A stretch of 27,308 bases of DNA, taken from a virus. The stretch covers positions 1 through 27,308 of the IMG/VR virus record IMGVR_UViG_3300021197_000393; one strand, given 5' to 3'. Positions 1-9,217 of this stretch are shown here, piece after piece (the stretch's first letter is position 1; the number at the start of each line of letters is the position of its first letter). The notes below the pieces were generated by a model that searched no databases, was not told the origin of the DNA, and saw only the letters and a program-made list of their open reading frames with translations. The position numbers and the translations under genes are program-made.

Positions 1-1206
1 TTTCTTTAATTTTGGATTTCTTTCTGTTGTATCTTTTTCATGCTTTTTTATTCTTGTAATTGCACCTACTAATTTATCTATAACATCATTAGAAGATTGG
101 TTTTCTTTTATTTCTTTTTTCTTTATTTGGTCTGGTGTAGGTGCAGAAGGTGTCCATTTATCAGGCACTATCTTATTTTTCTCATTAAAGTTTAATCTAG
201 GAATATTTATTGTCGTACCTTTGTCTGTATACTTAGTGTACTTCTCCTTAACTATATCCATTGCTCTACGTCTGTCATTGTAGGCTGGATGATTTACATT
301 ATTAAATATAACTTCTATCTCTCTAAGCATTTTATCAGATATATCTCCAGCTATTTTATTATTTGCTACATTATCAGATGTAAATATGAAACTACCATCG
401 TTGGATGTGGTTACTGTAGTACCACGTTTTGATGTTAAATCCATTGTGCGTGATACCCATGAAGCTATATCTGATGCTGCTCTAGATTGTGAAGCAGTTG
501 TGTCTTGACCTACGGACTTTAAAAATTGAGTACCTCTATCAGATAAGCCAACTTGTGAGAAGTCTACAGCTTTTGTAGCACTGTCTTGAGAAGGTTGTTG
601 TAAATCAATATTTTTATTTATTTCATCTATAGCTGAAGTATCTTCTTCGCCACCCCTAATAAAATTACGTAAGAAAGATTGACTCTTAGGTGCTTTTACT
701 CCATCCATTAAGTTGTTTAATTTAACTGTAGGTCCTGATAAAGCCTCTAGCACATCTTCTGTTGAGAATCCTGCTATCTGACCTCTATACTCTTTTGATA
801 CTTTGTACAAGCCATTTAAATCTAAAGTTGGATTTTTTGCTTTTTGCTTTAAGATTGTTTTAAGGTCTCCTGTCTGATAAGCCTGACCAGCTAGATATGG
901 ATTCATATCAAGTGCTACTGCTCTTTTAATGTCTGGTTCGGCAGCTTCTCTTCTTTCTAATCTCCTTAACTTATTTCTAGCTATCTCTTTTGTGGCTGAT
1001 GCTGTTGCTGTTTCAATAAACTTATCTCTTCTTGCTCTATCTGCTTTTTCATATTCTTCTATTTTTTCCTGAAAGCCTTCTAGAACATATGGGTCTTGTT
1101 TTGCAGCGTATGCAGCGATAACGGCGGCAATGCCACCCCTAACATATTTATTATCAAAAGCACCAAAAGTGCTAGTCTCTTCTTCCTTTTTTACTTCGTC
1201 TGCCAT
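1..1206 (-). CDS. Probable virion-associated protein, partial (cut by window edge)
   Basis: An open frame of 402 codons starts at ATG 1206 and runs without a stop to base 1, so the C-terminus is missing. The start overlaps the stop of the upstream gene (TAATG) and follows an AGGAG ribosome site about six bases away. The visible protein has a small Ala-rich segment near residues 23-37 (GGIAAVIAAYAA), then a long charged helical stretch (roughly 42-110, many E, K and R) and later a mixed region without cysteines. I recognise no enzyme motif. Its place after the tail genes, next to other long helical proteins, suggests an internal or ejected virion protein, which is inference. The open frame is certain; the function is not. 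Confidence 0.75.
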   Translation of the reverse strand, partial: MADEVKKEEETSTFGAFDNKYVRGGIAAVIAAYAAKQDPYVLEGFQEKIEEYEKADRARRDKFIETATASATKEIARNKLRRLERREAAEPDIKRAVALDMNPYLAGQAYQTGDLKTILKQKAKNPTLDLNGLYKVSKEYRGQIAGFSTEDVLEALSGPTVKLNNLMDGVKAPKSQSFLRNFIRGGEEDTSAIDEINKNIDLQQPSQDSATKAVDFSQVGLSDRGTQFLKSVGQDTTASQSRAASDIASWVSRTMDLTSKRGTTVTTSNDGSFIFTSDNVANNKIAGDISDKMLREIEVIFNNVNHPAYNDRRRAMDIVKEKYTKYTDKGTTINIPRLNFNEKNKIVPDKWTPSAPTPDQIKKKEIKENQSSNDVIDKLVGAITRIKKHEKDTTERNPKLKK

Positions 1207-1712
1207 TAAGCTCTCCTAGCCATTAGACCTGTAGGCATTGTCTCTTCAGCTACAGGTGCTTCTTCTTGTATCATCTCTTCTTGAGAACCCATATCATTCT
1301 CATTAGCTACATTTTCAACAGCCAACTGAATAGTAGAATCTTGTAGTTCAGACTCTATATCTCTTTCTATTCCTGTTACATATTCAATCCCATCACTCTC
1401 GGCTATAAACATTATCATTTCCATAATGACAGGTAATGACAACATGCCAACATCAAGGCTGTGTACACCATTCATCATATTAACTGTTTGCATAGCATTA
1501 GCAATCATTGTTACAGGCATTTTTGTTTCTAGTAAATTTAATACGTTATCAGCAAAAGCATCATCCTGCATCTTAGAAATATAGTATTGTGCAACATCAT
1601 CCATACTTGTATATTGAGCAGGTTGTTGCCAAGGTCTAGCACCTACTTCATGTGTCATCCCCATTCCCGGGACAGGTAAATCAAATACAGGTTCTTCTCT
1701 ATTTTCATACAT
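1206..1712 (-). CDS. Hypothetical virion-associated protein, 168 aa
   Basis: The product is acidic and methionine-rich. It has a central hydrophobic stretch around residues 80-105 (MNGVHSLDVGMLSLPVIMEM) that may be one or two buried helices or a membrane segment. The C-terminus is Glu-rich and ends in Ala-Arg-Arg-Ala. No strong ribosome site precedes ATG 1712, and only four bases separate it from the gene before, so it is probably translated by coupling. Its stop overlaps the start of the next gene. I associate similar Met-rich proteins with marine phage genomes, always next to long internal virion proteins, but know no function. Confidence 0.7.
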   Translation of the reverse strand: MYENREEPVFDLPVPGMGMTHEVGARPWQQPAQYTSMDDVAQYYISKMQDDAFADNVLNLLETKMPVTMIANAMQTVNMMNGVHSLDVGMLSLPVIMEMIMFIAESDGIEYVTGIERDIESELQDSTIQLAVENVANENDMGSQEEMIQEEAPVAEETMPTGLMARRA

Positions 1713-1716
1713 GATA

Positions 1717-1965
1717 TTATACTTTCTGCTTTAACATATTTCTTTGTTTTCTTATAGCTATGAAATAATCTAATGCTATTTCTATAGGCTCTTGTTCTTT
1801 TTCTTCACTCTTGTTATTTTTTTGTTTTAGTCTTTTTAGCAAACCTTTAACATTACCACTTTCTTTGCTTGGCGTAGAAGATTTTCCTGATGCTTGCATA
1901 GTTTTTGCTAGGGCATCAAACTTAAGGTATGTTGCTTTAGCTGCATTATTTATCATTTGTGTCAT
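1717..1965 (-). CDS. Small lysine-rich hypothetical protein, 82 aa
   Basis: This is a short, strongly charged protein. It has a neutral N-terminal third, a basic middle near residues 38-52 (KGLLKRLKQKNNKSEEKEQE) and a more hydrophobic helix near the C-terminus. AAGGA lies at a good distance before ATG 1965. It sits between two putative internal virion genes with gaps of 4 and 13 bases, so it belongs to the same transcript. No domain is recognised. A DNA- or membrane-interacting virion component is possible but unproven. Confidence 0.65.
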   Translation of the reverse strand: MTQMINNAAKATYLKFDALAKTMQASGKSSTPSKESGNVKGLLKRLKQKNNKSEEKEQEPIEIALDYFIAIRKQRNMLKQKV

Positions 1966-1978
1966 TTAAATTTCCTTA

Positions 1979-4075
1979 TTATCCAAAAGATGAGAATATA
2001 CTACCAATAATACCACCTAATGCTTTCTTCCCTGCCGCAGACTTAGTAGCATTGGCGGCATATGCCTGTGCTTCTTTACTGATTTCTGCAATAGCAATTG
2101 CATTGATTCTATCTAACTCACTTTCAGCACTCTTCCATGCCCACTCAACAGTATCAGAATAAAAAGACCACATATTATTATATGCAGTATTTGACACATC
2201 TAAGACTGCTTTTGCATTCAGTTCGTTAGCACGATTGATGGCGGCAGTATCTGCTGTAGCTATCTCTCTTCTCCATACTGCATTACTTTGAGCAATAGCT
2301 AATTGATTGCTTGCATTAAATTGGTCACGTTGATTTCTAACTTCTGCATTAAAACGTTCTATGGTATTCTCTTCACCTGCATTAAACTGTGCCTGTGCAT
2401 TTGCCTGTGTTGCATTAAATTGAGATACGTTGTTGGCTAGGTTTGCCATAAATTGTTTGGTTTGATTTTCGGATGTGGCATTGAATTGTTTAGATGCATT
2501 GTCAGCAGCTTGGTCTGTTAAAATAGATTGGTTAAGTGCCTGTGCATTAAACATGGCTGTCTGTTGTTCATTACTTAAGTTAGCCATTTCCTGCTGTAAG
2601 AAGTTTTGTGCATTCTGTACGGCAGCCTGTTGATTGTTACTTAAGTTAGCCATATCTAGTTGTGATAATGCGGCAGCTTCAGCCATAACCATAGCTTGCT
2701 TGTTAGATAAGTTTTGTAGATTCATGGTGTTTACAGCACGAGAATTTTCCATAGCTATGTTTTGTTCAGCAGTAAAATTCATATTAGCTATATCACCTAT
2801 TCTAGATGAATTTTGAACTCTAGACTGAAACTCTTGGTCAAACTCTTGACCCAAGAATGTTGCACGTTGTTGTGCGGCAAGCATAGCTCTTTGCTGTCTA
2901 TTGGATAAGTTTTGTGTCTCAAACTGTGCCTGTGTATTTGCATCAGCTTGTGCTATTGGAAGAGCAGATTCTAAAGCACCTTGTATAAGTGCTTGACCTG
3001 CCATTGAGGATGCACCTAAACCCCTAGCGGCTAACTGCCCTTGTACTCCACGTAGAGTTCCTGCTGCCCAAGCAGGTGGGTTATTCATATCAAAATTGTT
3101 AGTTAGCTGTGCTAGTTGTCCTTGTACAGTAGCTTTCTCTGATGGGGTAGCTGTGGCGGCTTGAACCTGTTCAGTAAACTTAGATGCTTTTTCTGCGTCT
3201 GCAACACCACTAATTAATTCACCATCCTGTATTTCACGTTGTACAGGATTCTCCATTATATAGGCATTACCTTGTGCGGCATTTAAATCCGATACAGCAG
3301 ACTTTGTTTGTTGGGCAGCTACAACTTTAGCTCTTGGGTCGTTGGGGTCTGTCTGAGCAGGTAAGTTAGCTTCTAGTGCTGTCCTTACTTCTTCTGTAGA
3401 TTTTGTAGCATCATATGTTGAAGCAGTTACTTCTTGTGCATCGTCTGCCTTAGTAGTGTCTGCCTTACTTACTGTCGCATCTGTCTGTGTACCAACTTCG
3501 CCTGTTCCTGTAGCTATATCTTGGTCTGAACCTTTTTCTATTTTCTCAACTTTTGTGACAGCACCTTCAGGGATTGCACCTGTTTGTGACATCTTAGCAG
3601 TAACGTCTGCCACATTTGCAGGTCTAGTTTTCTGTACAACATTACCATCTTCATCTGTTGTTGTATAAGTAACATCTCCATAAGCATCAACCTGTCCTGC
3701 ACCTGTTCCTAGTGTAGGTACAGTAGCCTGTTTTTGAGCTTGTGTGGATGGTAGTCTTTGACCAGAAGGATTAGGTATTTGAGGTAATCTAGTGTTTACA
3801 GGTGAAGGTCTTCCATCACCAACTTGTTCTAATCCCGGTGTAATTTCAGCTATAGGAAATTGTTCCATGTCGGTAGGCGTACCCCCAACTTGCATTCTAC
3901 GTACAGCACCCCCCTGTGCCATTTGCACAGCACGTTGATTATACATATTCATCATGTTTTGTTTGTCAGGGTTCTGTTGTAAGTAACTGTCAAAGCCTTC
4001 TAAGCTACCTGTATAACCCATACGGTTAGCTATCTTTTGTAATCCTTGTGGCTTAAAGCCTTTAAACATTGCCAT
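1979..4075 (-). CDS. Long helical virion protein, probable internal/ejection protein, 698 aa
   Basis: The protein has three parts. Residues 1-66 are basic with a GG-containing motif (QMAQGGAVRRMQVGG). Residues about 67-330 are low-complexity, rich in T, V, D and Q. The remainder is a long Gln/Asn/Ala helical region with an imperfect repeat of about 25-30 residues marked by NLSN (four clear copies plus one NLAN), typical of extended coiled coil. The last 15 residues are glycine and hydrophobic (ALGGIIGSIFSSFG), possibly membrane-active. Size, helical repeats and position after the tail fibres fit podovirus internal core or ejected proteins. No muramidase motif is visible. The start overlaps the previous stop as TAATG. 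Virion role likely; ejection is inference. Confidence 0.75.
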   Translation of the reverse strand: MAMFKGFKPQGLQKIANRMGYTGSLEGFDSYLQQNPDKQNMMNMYNQRAVQMAQGGAVRRMQVGGTPTDMEQFPIAEITPGLEQVGDGRPSPVNTRLPQIPNPSGQRLPSTQAQKQATVPTLGTGAGQVDAYGDVTYTTTDEDGNVVQKTRPANVADVTAKMSQTGAIPEGAVTKVEKIEKGSDQDIATGTGEVGTQTDATVSKADTTKADDAQEVTASTYDATKSTEEVRTALEANLPAQTDPNDPRAKVVAAQQTKSAVSDLNAAQGNAYIMENPVQREIQDGELISGVADAEKASKFTEQVQAATATPSEKATVQGQLAQLTNNFDMNNPPAWAAGTLRGVQGQLAARGLGASSMAGQALIQGALESALPIAQADANTQAQFETQNLSNRQQRAMLAAQQRATFLGQEFDQEFQSRVQNSSRIGDIANMNFTAEQNIAMENSRAVNTMNLQNLSNKQAMVMAEAAALSQLDMANLSNNQQAAVQNAQNFLQQEMANLSNEQQTAMFNAQALNQSILTDQAADNASKQFNATSENQTKQFMANLANNVSQFNATQANAQAQFNAGEENTIERFNAEVRNQRDQFNASNQLAIAQSNAVWRREIATADTAAINRANELNAKAVLDVSNTAYNNMWSFYSDTVEWAWKSAESELDRINAIAIAEISKEAQAYAANATKSAAGKKALGGIIGSIFSSFG

Positions 4076-4311
4076 TATCTATTTCCAATCAGTATCTTAT
4101 CCAATTTATCTTCTAATCTTTTGATTGCATCCATAAGTGTGTGCATATCGTCTTTTACATCATCCTTACGTGCATAATCTTCACGTGTCTTGTTCAAAAG
4201 TATCTGTATGCGTTTGACCTCTTGGAACATCTTGTTAAATGCCCAACCGAATGGTACAACGACCATAGTCAGGATAATGTTCCAAAATAACATTGGGTCT
4301 ATACTTTCCAT
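4075..4311 (-). CDS. Membrane-anchored coiled-coil protein, 78 aa
   Basis: One hydrophobic segment at about residues 8-26 (FWNIILTMVVVPFGWAF) is followed by a charged heptad-like helix to the C-terminus, with two Lys/Asp-rich turns near residue 50. This is a type of small membrane protein often found between tail and internal virion genes of marine phages. It could help DNA ejection or act in lysis like a spanin, but it lacks a lipobox and has no visible partner. The main lysis genes are 17 kb away, so a virion or tail role is preferred. Confidence 0.7.
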   Translation of the reverse strand: MESIDPMLFWNIILTMVVVPFGWAFNKMFQEVKRIQILLNKTREDYARKDDVKDDMHTLMDAIKRLEDKLDKILIGNR

Positions 4312-4354
4312 TTTAATCTCACATAATTGTTAAACTTGTTGAATGAGTGCTATC

Positions 4355-5032
4355 TTATGCAATCTCATCATATTGTAATGATAAATTAGCTGAAAAAGAC
4401 CTTCTTTCACCTTCACCATAAAACGGATATGCTGTATGAGAAAGCGATGCTGGGAATACATATAAATCGCCTACTTCTGGTCTTCTTGTATATTGACAGG
4501 GTGAACATAATGTATTTGTACCAGAAAAAAAATCAATATAGCCTTCAGTTGTATGATTTTTTTTAGTGTTTTTAAAATTTTTTCTACCTATTGATGGTGG
4601 TACTTTTGTGTATATAATACAAGAAAAATCACAACCAGTATGAATATGAAGTGGGTTATAATCATTTTTAAAACTACGAACAAACCAAGAAGCAGCTACA
4701 AAAAGTTTACTAAGGTTTACACCCGGAACTTGTCCACTTTCCATACCACCTCGTTCTCGCACATCGTTTTCTTGTAAGAATTTACAAGCATCAAATAATA
4801 TTTTCAATAAATCCTTAAATGAATCTTCACTTAAATCACAATTTAATTCTTCAGCAACATGACCAACTAAATCTTGTGATTTGTCATGTTCTTTCCTATA
4901 CATATCTCCTTGTGCAATTACATTATCACAATACCTATTCATATTATCAATAATGTGCATTGGTAATTTACTTACAATCATTCTAGGACCAAAAGGTCTT
5001 TCTAAACGTATCTCTACTTCATTATTATACAT
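4355..5032 (-). CDS. 2OG-Fe(II) oxygenase, 225 aa
   Basis: ATG 5032 is chosen over an upstream ATG at 5068 because GGAG lies eight bases before it; the longer form would also overlap the preceding gene by 32 bases. The C-terminal half looks like a jelly-roll dioxygenase of the 2OG-FeII_Oxy_5 kind. It shows NPLHIHTG with H129 and H131, then D135, then GDLYVFPASLSHTAYPF with distal H199, then GERRSFSANL with R210/R211 for 2-oxoglutarate. The first metal triplet is ambiguous (H129 or H131 with D135). The N-terminal 110 residues are helical and unassigned. It lies four bases after a second, different oxygenase and downstream of a collagen-like fibre. Substrate unknown. Confidence 0.82.
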   Translation of the reverse strand: MYNNEVEIRLERPFGPRMIVSKLPMHIIDNMNRYCDNVIAQGDMYRKEHDKSQDLVGHVAEELNCDLSEDSFKDLLKILFDACKFLQENDVRERGGMESGQVPGVNLSKLFVAASWFVRSFKNDYNPLHIHTGCDFSCIIYTKVPPSIGRKNFKNTKKNHTTEGYIDFFSGTNTLCSPCQYTRRPEVGDLYVFPASLSHTAYPFYGEGERRSFSANLSLQYDEIA

Positions 5033-5036
5033 ATAA

Positions 5037-5570
5037 TTATCTCCACTTAGCACCTTCAAACCACGCAACCAATGATTTTCTAATACCCTTAGTGACTGGC
5101 GAAACTTTATGTTGTAAATAACTTGGAAAAATTAATATAGTTCCTTTATCTTTTAAGTTCTTATTTGGTGATTGACATTCAGTAAAGGAAAATTCTCCAC
5201 CTTCATATTCACTAGGATCTGAAAGTTGAACAGTTACGGATAATTTTCTATCTAATCCATCTTCTCTATTCCAATCAATATCATGGTGTAAATTATAATG
5301 CCCACCTTCTGTGGATAAATATTCTGTATATTGAATATCTGCTTTTTTATATAAATCTACTTTAAAAACAGTTCTATTTACTAAATCAACATAATCATAT
5401 AATAAATTTAAAACTCGTTTGTCTGCTATCCATGAAACACGACTCACTCTTACGTCTTTACCACTATGATTAAATGTTGATGCTTGTTCTGTCTTATCTG
5501 CAATTGTAATTATTTGATTAATTATTTGTTCATCAAGAACTTTATGAAACATTTGCCAATTTTGTCGCAT
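5037..5570 (-). CDS. Prolyl-4-hydroxylase-like 2OG-Fe(II) oxygenase, 177 aa
   Basis: Residues 80-172 show the full P4H/PKHD-type pattern. YNLHHDIDW gives the HxD pair H95 and D97, EYEGGEFSF is the conserved strand, LIFPSYLQHKV gives distal H154, and R164 ten residues later should bind 2-oxoglutarate. All expected catalytic residues are present, so it should be active. The 177-aa length is typical of single-domain phage P4H-like enzymes. The stop is followed four bases later by a second oxygenase whose ribosome site lies in this gene. Possible substrates are the collagen-like fibre encoded 0.5-2 kb upstream, another virion protein or a host protein; none is shown. Confidence 0.88.
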   Translation of the reverse strand: MRQNWQMFHKVLDEQIINQIITIADKTEQASTFNHSGKDVRVSRVSWIADKRVLNLLYDYVDLVNRTVFKVDLYKKADIQYTEYLSTEGGHYNLHHDIDWNREDGLDRKLSVTVQLSDPSEYEGGEFSFTECQSPNKNLKDKGTILIFPSYLQHKVSPVTKGIRKSLVAWFEGAKWR

Positions 5571-5642
5571 ATATTAGTTTCTCCCCTTTAAACGATGGTA
5601 GCTTTGTAGTTGGTTTATCTAAAGACACAATATCTTTAATAC

Positions 5643-6050
5643 TTAGCTTGGTCTAGTTGGGTACGTCACATTACTTGGAAAACCTGATTGTTGTGGAATA
5701 TTTAAAAGGTCTGTCCTATATTGTTTCCAAGCATTTTGTTTTTCAGTTGTTAAATCTGCCCATAATAGCCCATTACTTACAATAGGGTCAACATCTATTC
5801 TTAGAAGATTATCTCTCTCATTGCGAACACGTAATTCTGCTATAGTATTTTTTTCATCTGCTGTTAGTTCTTTGTAATTTGAACCAATTAATTTTAATAA
5901 TTCAGAATTATCTACTGTATTATCTGGATCATCTGTATGTAAAATATATGTGATCCATCCATATTCTGGATGATTTATTTCTAATTCAAATTCTGTATTA
6001 TCATCATTAGTAGAAACTGCATTTCTAATTTCTGTTATTGTAACACTCAT
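5643..6050 (-). CDS. Tail fibre assembly-type protein, 135 aa
   Basis: The C-terminal 50 residues carry the signature I associate with the Phage_tail_APC family: LLWADLTTEKQNAWKQYR, then LLNIPQQSGFP and a final PTRPS. It directly follows the collagen-like tail fibre gene, the usual place for a fibre chaperone or a small fibre-tip partner. AAGGAG precedes ATG 6050 by about eleven bases. The N-terminal half (residues 1-60) is a beta-rich acidic segment. It probably binds the fibre C-terminus during trimerisation. The family call is fairly sure, the exact role less so. Confidence 0.75.
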   Translation of the reverse strand: MSVTITEIRNAVSTNDDNTEFELEINHPEYGWITYILHTDDPDNTVDNSELLKLIGSNYKELTADEKNTIAELRVRNERDNLLRIDVDPIVSNGLLWADLTTEKQNAWKQYRTDLLNIPQQSGFPSNVTYPTRPS

Positions 6051-6065
6051 ATTATTAAATCTCCT

Positions 6066-7688
6066 TTATGAAATTCTAACACATAAACTGGAAACAGAAG
6101 TGCTAAAGATTGCTCCCATAACTCTCCATGTACCAGAAGGTCTAGTGCCAGATGATGTTGTACCACTAAATGAACAAAACAATAATCCTGTATTGTTTCC
6201 ATTTTGTGAAAACGTACCACCCGGACTGATTGTTGTTTGATATTGATTATTTATAGCTCCATAAGAACCAACTGTATTTATTGTACTATTAGGATTACCA
6301 TCAGGACCTGTAGGACCTGTTGGACCTGTTGGACCTGTACCTCCTGCTGATCCTGTTGGACCTGCCGGACCCGTAGGACCTGTAGGACCTGTTGGACCTG
6401 TAGAGCCATTACTTCCATTATTTCCTGCAGGACCTGTTGGACCTGTTGGTCCGGTAGGACCTGCTAAAGATGCATTTGTAATTGTTCCCTTTACCCATGC
6501 TGACGCAGTGGTATCATAAACTGCAAGTAAGTCTGCTCCTTGAAAAGATGTAGTTGTACTAAGACCAGTTAAAGAAGAACTTACATTCGCTGTATCAGTA
6601 ACATCTGCACTTGCTTCAACACCATCTAGTTTAGTACCATCTGTAGCAACATCTCGACCATCTACAGTTCCACCTACCACAACGTTTCCTGTTAAGGTAA
6701 CATTTCTAAGTGATGCCACATCTTTATTTGAATCTACTGTAACTACTTTACTTGCTACAACTGTACCTACAGATGCACCTGTGTCACTGTAGTTAAGTTC
6801 TGCCGCTGTAGCACTAACTGTTGTACCATTTATAGATAAGGCATCTGTTTCTAAAGTACCATTAACATCTATATCACCTTCAAGGTCAATATCACTATTT
6901 GCAACTATATTACCTGTAACAGTCAAGTTTCCAGCTATAGTTGGATTATTCTCTATTTTTGCACCTGTTACAGCATCGTCAACAATAGAAGCAGTGACTA
7001 CAGCATTTGCAGCTAACTCATCTGCTCCTACAGCATCGTCTGCTAACATAGAGTTTACTACCTTTGTAGCACCAATTGTAGTTACTCCACCGTTTGTCAT
7101 TGTTACATCGCCTGATAATGCTGCCGCTGTAAAACCTGTTCCATCACCTATGAGTAACTGTGTGTCTCCAACTGCTTTTGCAGAAACAACACCTGAACTA
7201 TTAGCATCCCTAACTAGCACTGAATTTGCACCTTGGTTTGCTATCTTTGCTAACGTAACCTGTGCGTCTGCAATGTGAGCAGTATCAATAGAACCATCTA
7301 CGTAGTGTTCTGAATTAATTGAGTCATCAGCTATCTTTGTACCATCAACAATGTCAGCGGCTAAGTGTGCTCTATCAATAGAGCCATCTACATATTGGTC
7401 ACTATTTATAGAATTAGCAGCCATCTTCGCAACAGTAATGTTAGCATCTGCTATTTTAGCTGTGGTGACGTTGGCATCCGTTATCTTAGCTGTAGTCACT
7501 GCATCGTCAGCTAAACCTGCTGTAGCAATGAGTGGTCCTTCGCCTGTTGTTCCATCATGTGAGTGTCCACTACTACCATTAAAGGCAGATTGAACTGCAT
7601 CAAACTCACCATCGAGGTCTGATGCGTTAATAACGTTACCATCAGCTATATTGTTTGATGAATCGTTACGAGTATATCCTGTTCCCAT
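6066..7688 (-). CDS. Collagen-like tail fibre protein, 540 aa
   Basis: The N-terminus contains [12 protein letters not shown] near residues 42-53, common in phage fibre attachment domains. Residues about 55-250 hold repeated short beta turns (DANVTTAKI and similar) including a duplicated block ending YVDGSID, as in beta-helical fibre shafts. Residues about 250-400 resemble structural beta-repeat stems ([20 protein letters not shown]). A run of 19 uninterrupted Gly-X-Y triplets follows (bases 6291-6461). A 74-residue C-terminal tip, ending [10 protein letters not shown] and CVRIS, probably trimerises and binds receptor. AGGAG precedes the start. The assembly protein and two dioxygenases lie just downstream. 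Confidence 0.9.
   Translation of the reverse strand: MGTGYTRNDSSNNIADGNVINASDLDGEFDAVQSAFNGSSGHSHDGTTGEGPLIATAGLADDAVTTAKITDANVTTAKIADANITVAKMAANSINSDQYVDGSIDRAHLAADIVDGTKIADDSINSEHYVDGSIDTAHIADAQVTLAKIANQGANSVLVRDANSSGVVSAKAVGDTQLLIGDGTGFTAAALSGDVTMTNGGVTTIGATKVVNSMLADDAVGADELAANAVVTASIVDDAVTGAKIENNPTIAGNLTVTGNIVANSDIDLEGDIDVNGTLETDALSINGTTVSATAAELNYSDTGASVGTVVASKVVTVDSNKDVASLRNVTLTGNVVVGGTVDGRDVATDGTKLDGVEASADVTDTANVSSSLTGLSTTTSFQGADLLAVYDTTASAWVKGTITNASLAGPTGPTGPTGPAGNNGSNGSTGPTGPTGPTGPAGPTGSAGGTGPTGPTGPTGPDGNPNSTINTVGSYGAINNQYQTTISPGGTFSQNGNNTGLLFCSFSGTTSSGTRPSGTWRVMGAIFSTSVSSLCVRIS
6291..6461 (-). repeat. Collagen Gly-X-Y tract, 19 triplets
   Basis: Nineteen consecutive Gly-X-Y triplets lie within the tail fibre gene, mostly GPT and GPA. 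Thirteen have proline in X, one (GNP) has proline in Y. The DNA shows it as near-tandem nine-base repeats, so slippage could change its length. A triple helix here would make a stiff rod before the receptor-binding tip. Confidence 0.93.
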
Positions 7689-7690
7689 TT

Positions 7691-9217
7691 TTATCTCCTA
7701 GCGTTAGTAATATACTGCAGGGTAGCAGCGTCTATGGTAAATGTAGTACTTACATTTTCTTCGTTGGTTTCGTATATAAGCGATGCAGTAAAACCTGAAC
7801 CTATTGTCTGCACTTCATAATAAGTTTGTTGTTTACCACCAAATGTAGATGTTCCAAAAGTTCCTGAACCGTATGTGAAAGTGCCTGAAGCATCACTTGA
7901 AAACTCTATCACATCAGGTTGAATAGAATTTATTTGGTCAAAATCAAACTTAAGTGATTTCTTGAGTCCAAACTGACCATTAACATCTAAATACGTTGTA
8001 CCCTTATATATTGTCTTACGAACCTTTGGGTCTCCTAGAGGTATAAAAGGTGTAGCAAATGTTGCAGGTATATTTCTTCCATCTAAAGTATTTCCCTGTT
8101 CCATTCTGTATATATACCCATCAGTAGCACCAAAGTATATAAATTCAGTACGACCAATATACTCACTAAATGTTACAAAGGCATTGAAACCACGTAAGTC
8201 ATTAAAAGATATTCCATCTTCTAATTGAGTTGCGGCAATTCCTTTAGCCGCATCATTCGTGAATCCTGAATTATATCCAAATATTCTATATTGACTTTTC
8301 TCACGAATAATTGTACTACTAAAACCATTAGGACTACTATTTACTAAATCTAATACTTCAGCCTGTATTGTTTTTGATATAGTTGCAAGATTAAAGTCAC
8401 CTATCTTCTCAGTGGCTGAAAATAAACGAAGTCCATCAGGTCCTAAGAATATAATATCACCACCTATCTCTTGTATCGTATCTTCTGCAATACAACCTAA
8501 ATCACGAGAAACAGGTTTTAGTTGAAAGTCTGCTACACTATTACCATTAAGTATATTTATACTATTTTCGCTAAATATTATTAGTTGGTCACGAAACACA
8601 ATTAATCCTGTAATTGTATCTGTTACATTAATTATACCACCACCGTTAGCAATTGTCAAGTCATTATCTTTATAAGGTGCAGAAAAAACTATTTTTTTCC
8701 CATTACCAAAAAATATGTGGTTTTTAAAGTTTACTATAAAACTTGCACCTGATACATCAGATGGTAAAGAACTTAATTGTTCAAACGTACTTCCATTAAA
8801 TCTATATGGTTTACCTGTTCCATCAACAAGCATAAGTTTTTCTGTACCATCAAAGTCGTACTTTAAAAATCTTACTTTACCTGCACCACCTACTGTAACA
8901 CCTGCACTGTTGTAAGTTGCATTGTCACTTATCTGTGTCCATCCTGAACCACTAGACCTAAATAAATCATTACCTCTTACAGCATATACATGATTACTAT
9001 AACTGTGTATGCCTCTTAGGACACCTGTGTTTGGTACAGTATTTGAATCAAATTTAGAATATCCTTCTATTCTTCGGTATCCACCAAATATAGAAGGCTC
9101 AAAGTTACGTAATATACGTGCAGAACCGGGTGCTTGAAAACCTTGTTGATAAGGTGAAATATTTGTTATCAAGCCACCTTTAAATTCAAATGAGTGGGTT
9201 TGCCATGCGTCTGCCAT
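7691..9217 (-). CDS. Probable tail hub/stabilisation protein, 508 aa
   Basis: The protein is beta-rich with repeated blades of a kind that fits a beta-propeller (for example [18 protein letters not shown] near residue 75 and [18 protein letters not shown] near residue 125). Its N-terminus ([20 protein letters not shown], about 12-31) is one I associate with marine-phage hub proteins; P22 gp10-like stabilisation proteins also begin with such a segment. Near residue 450 it has a [13 protein letters not shown] motif like one in the repeat protein encoded at 10.3-11.5 kb. It sits between the adaptor gene and the tail fibre, fitting a tail tube or hub plug. A promoter is embedded at 8631-8659. Exact homology is unproven. 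Confidence 0.72.
   Translation of the reverse strand: MADAWQTHSFEFKGGLITNISPYQQGFQAPGSARILRNFEPSIFGGYRRIEGYSKFDSNTVPNTGVLRGIHSYSNHVYAVRGNDLFRSSGSGWTQISDNATYNSAGVTVGGAGKVRFLKYDFDGTEKLMLVDGTGKPYRFNGSTFEQLSSLPSDVSGASFIVNFKNHIFFGNGKKIVFSAPYKDNDLTIANGGGIINVTDTITGLIVFRDQLIIFSENSINILNGNSVADFQLKPVSRDLGCIAEDTIQEIGGDIIFLGPDGLRLFSATEKIGDFNLATISKTIQAEVLDLVNSSPNGFSSTIIREKSQYRIFGYNSGFTNDAAKGIAATQLEDGISFNDLRGFNAFVTFSEYIGRTEFIYFGATDGYIYRMEQGNTLDGRNIPATFATPFIPLGDPKVRKTIYKGTTYLDVNGQFGLKKSLKFDFDQINSIQPDVIEFSSDASGTFTYGSGTFGTSTFGGKQQTYYEVQTIGSGFTASLIYETNEENVSTTFTIDAATLQYITNARR
8631..8659 (-). promoter_or_regulatory. Perfect sigma70-type promoter inside the tail hub gene
   Basis: On the minus strand TTGACA (8659-8654) is separated by exactly 17 bases from TATAAT (8636-8631), and TGG directly before the -10 box adds an extended -10. 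Start of transcription is expected near 8624. It lies within coding sequence and would raise expression of the tail fibre, assembly protein and oxygenase genes downstream. Confidence 0.65.

Noticed and set aside
5571-5642. Open minus-strand frame with a GTG in the gap before the P4H-like gene
   Set aside because: No ribosome site, no conserved look, and it would overlap a well-supported gene start.
6291-6461. Short regularly spaced DNA repeats as CRISPR
   Set aside because: They are in-frame Gly-X-Y codons of a collagen tract, not repeats with unique spacers.
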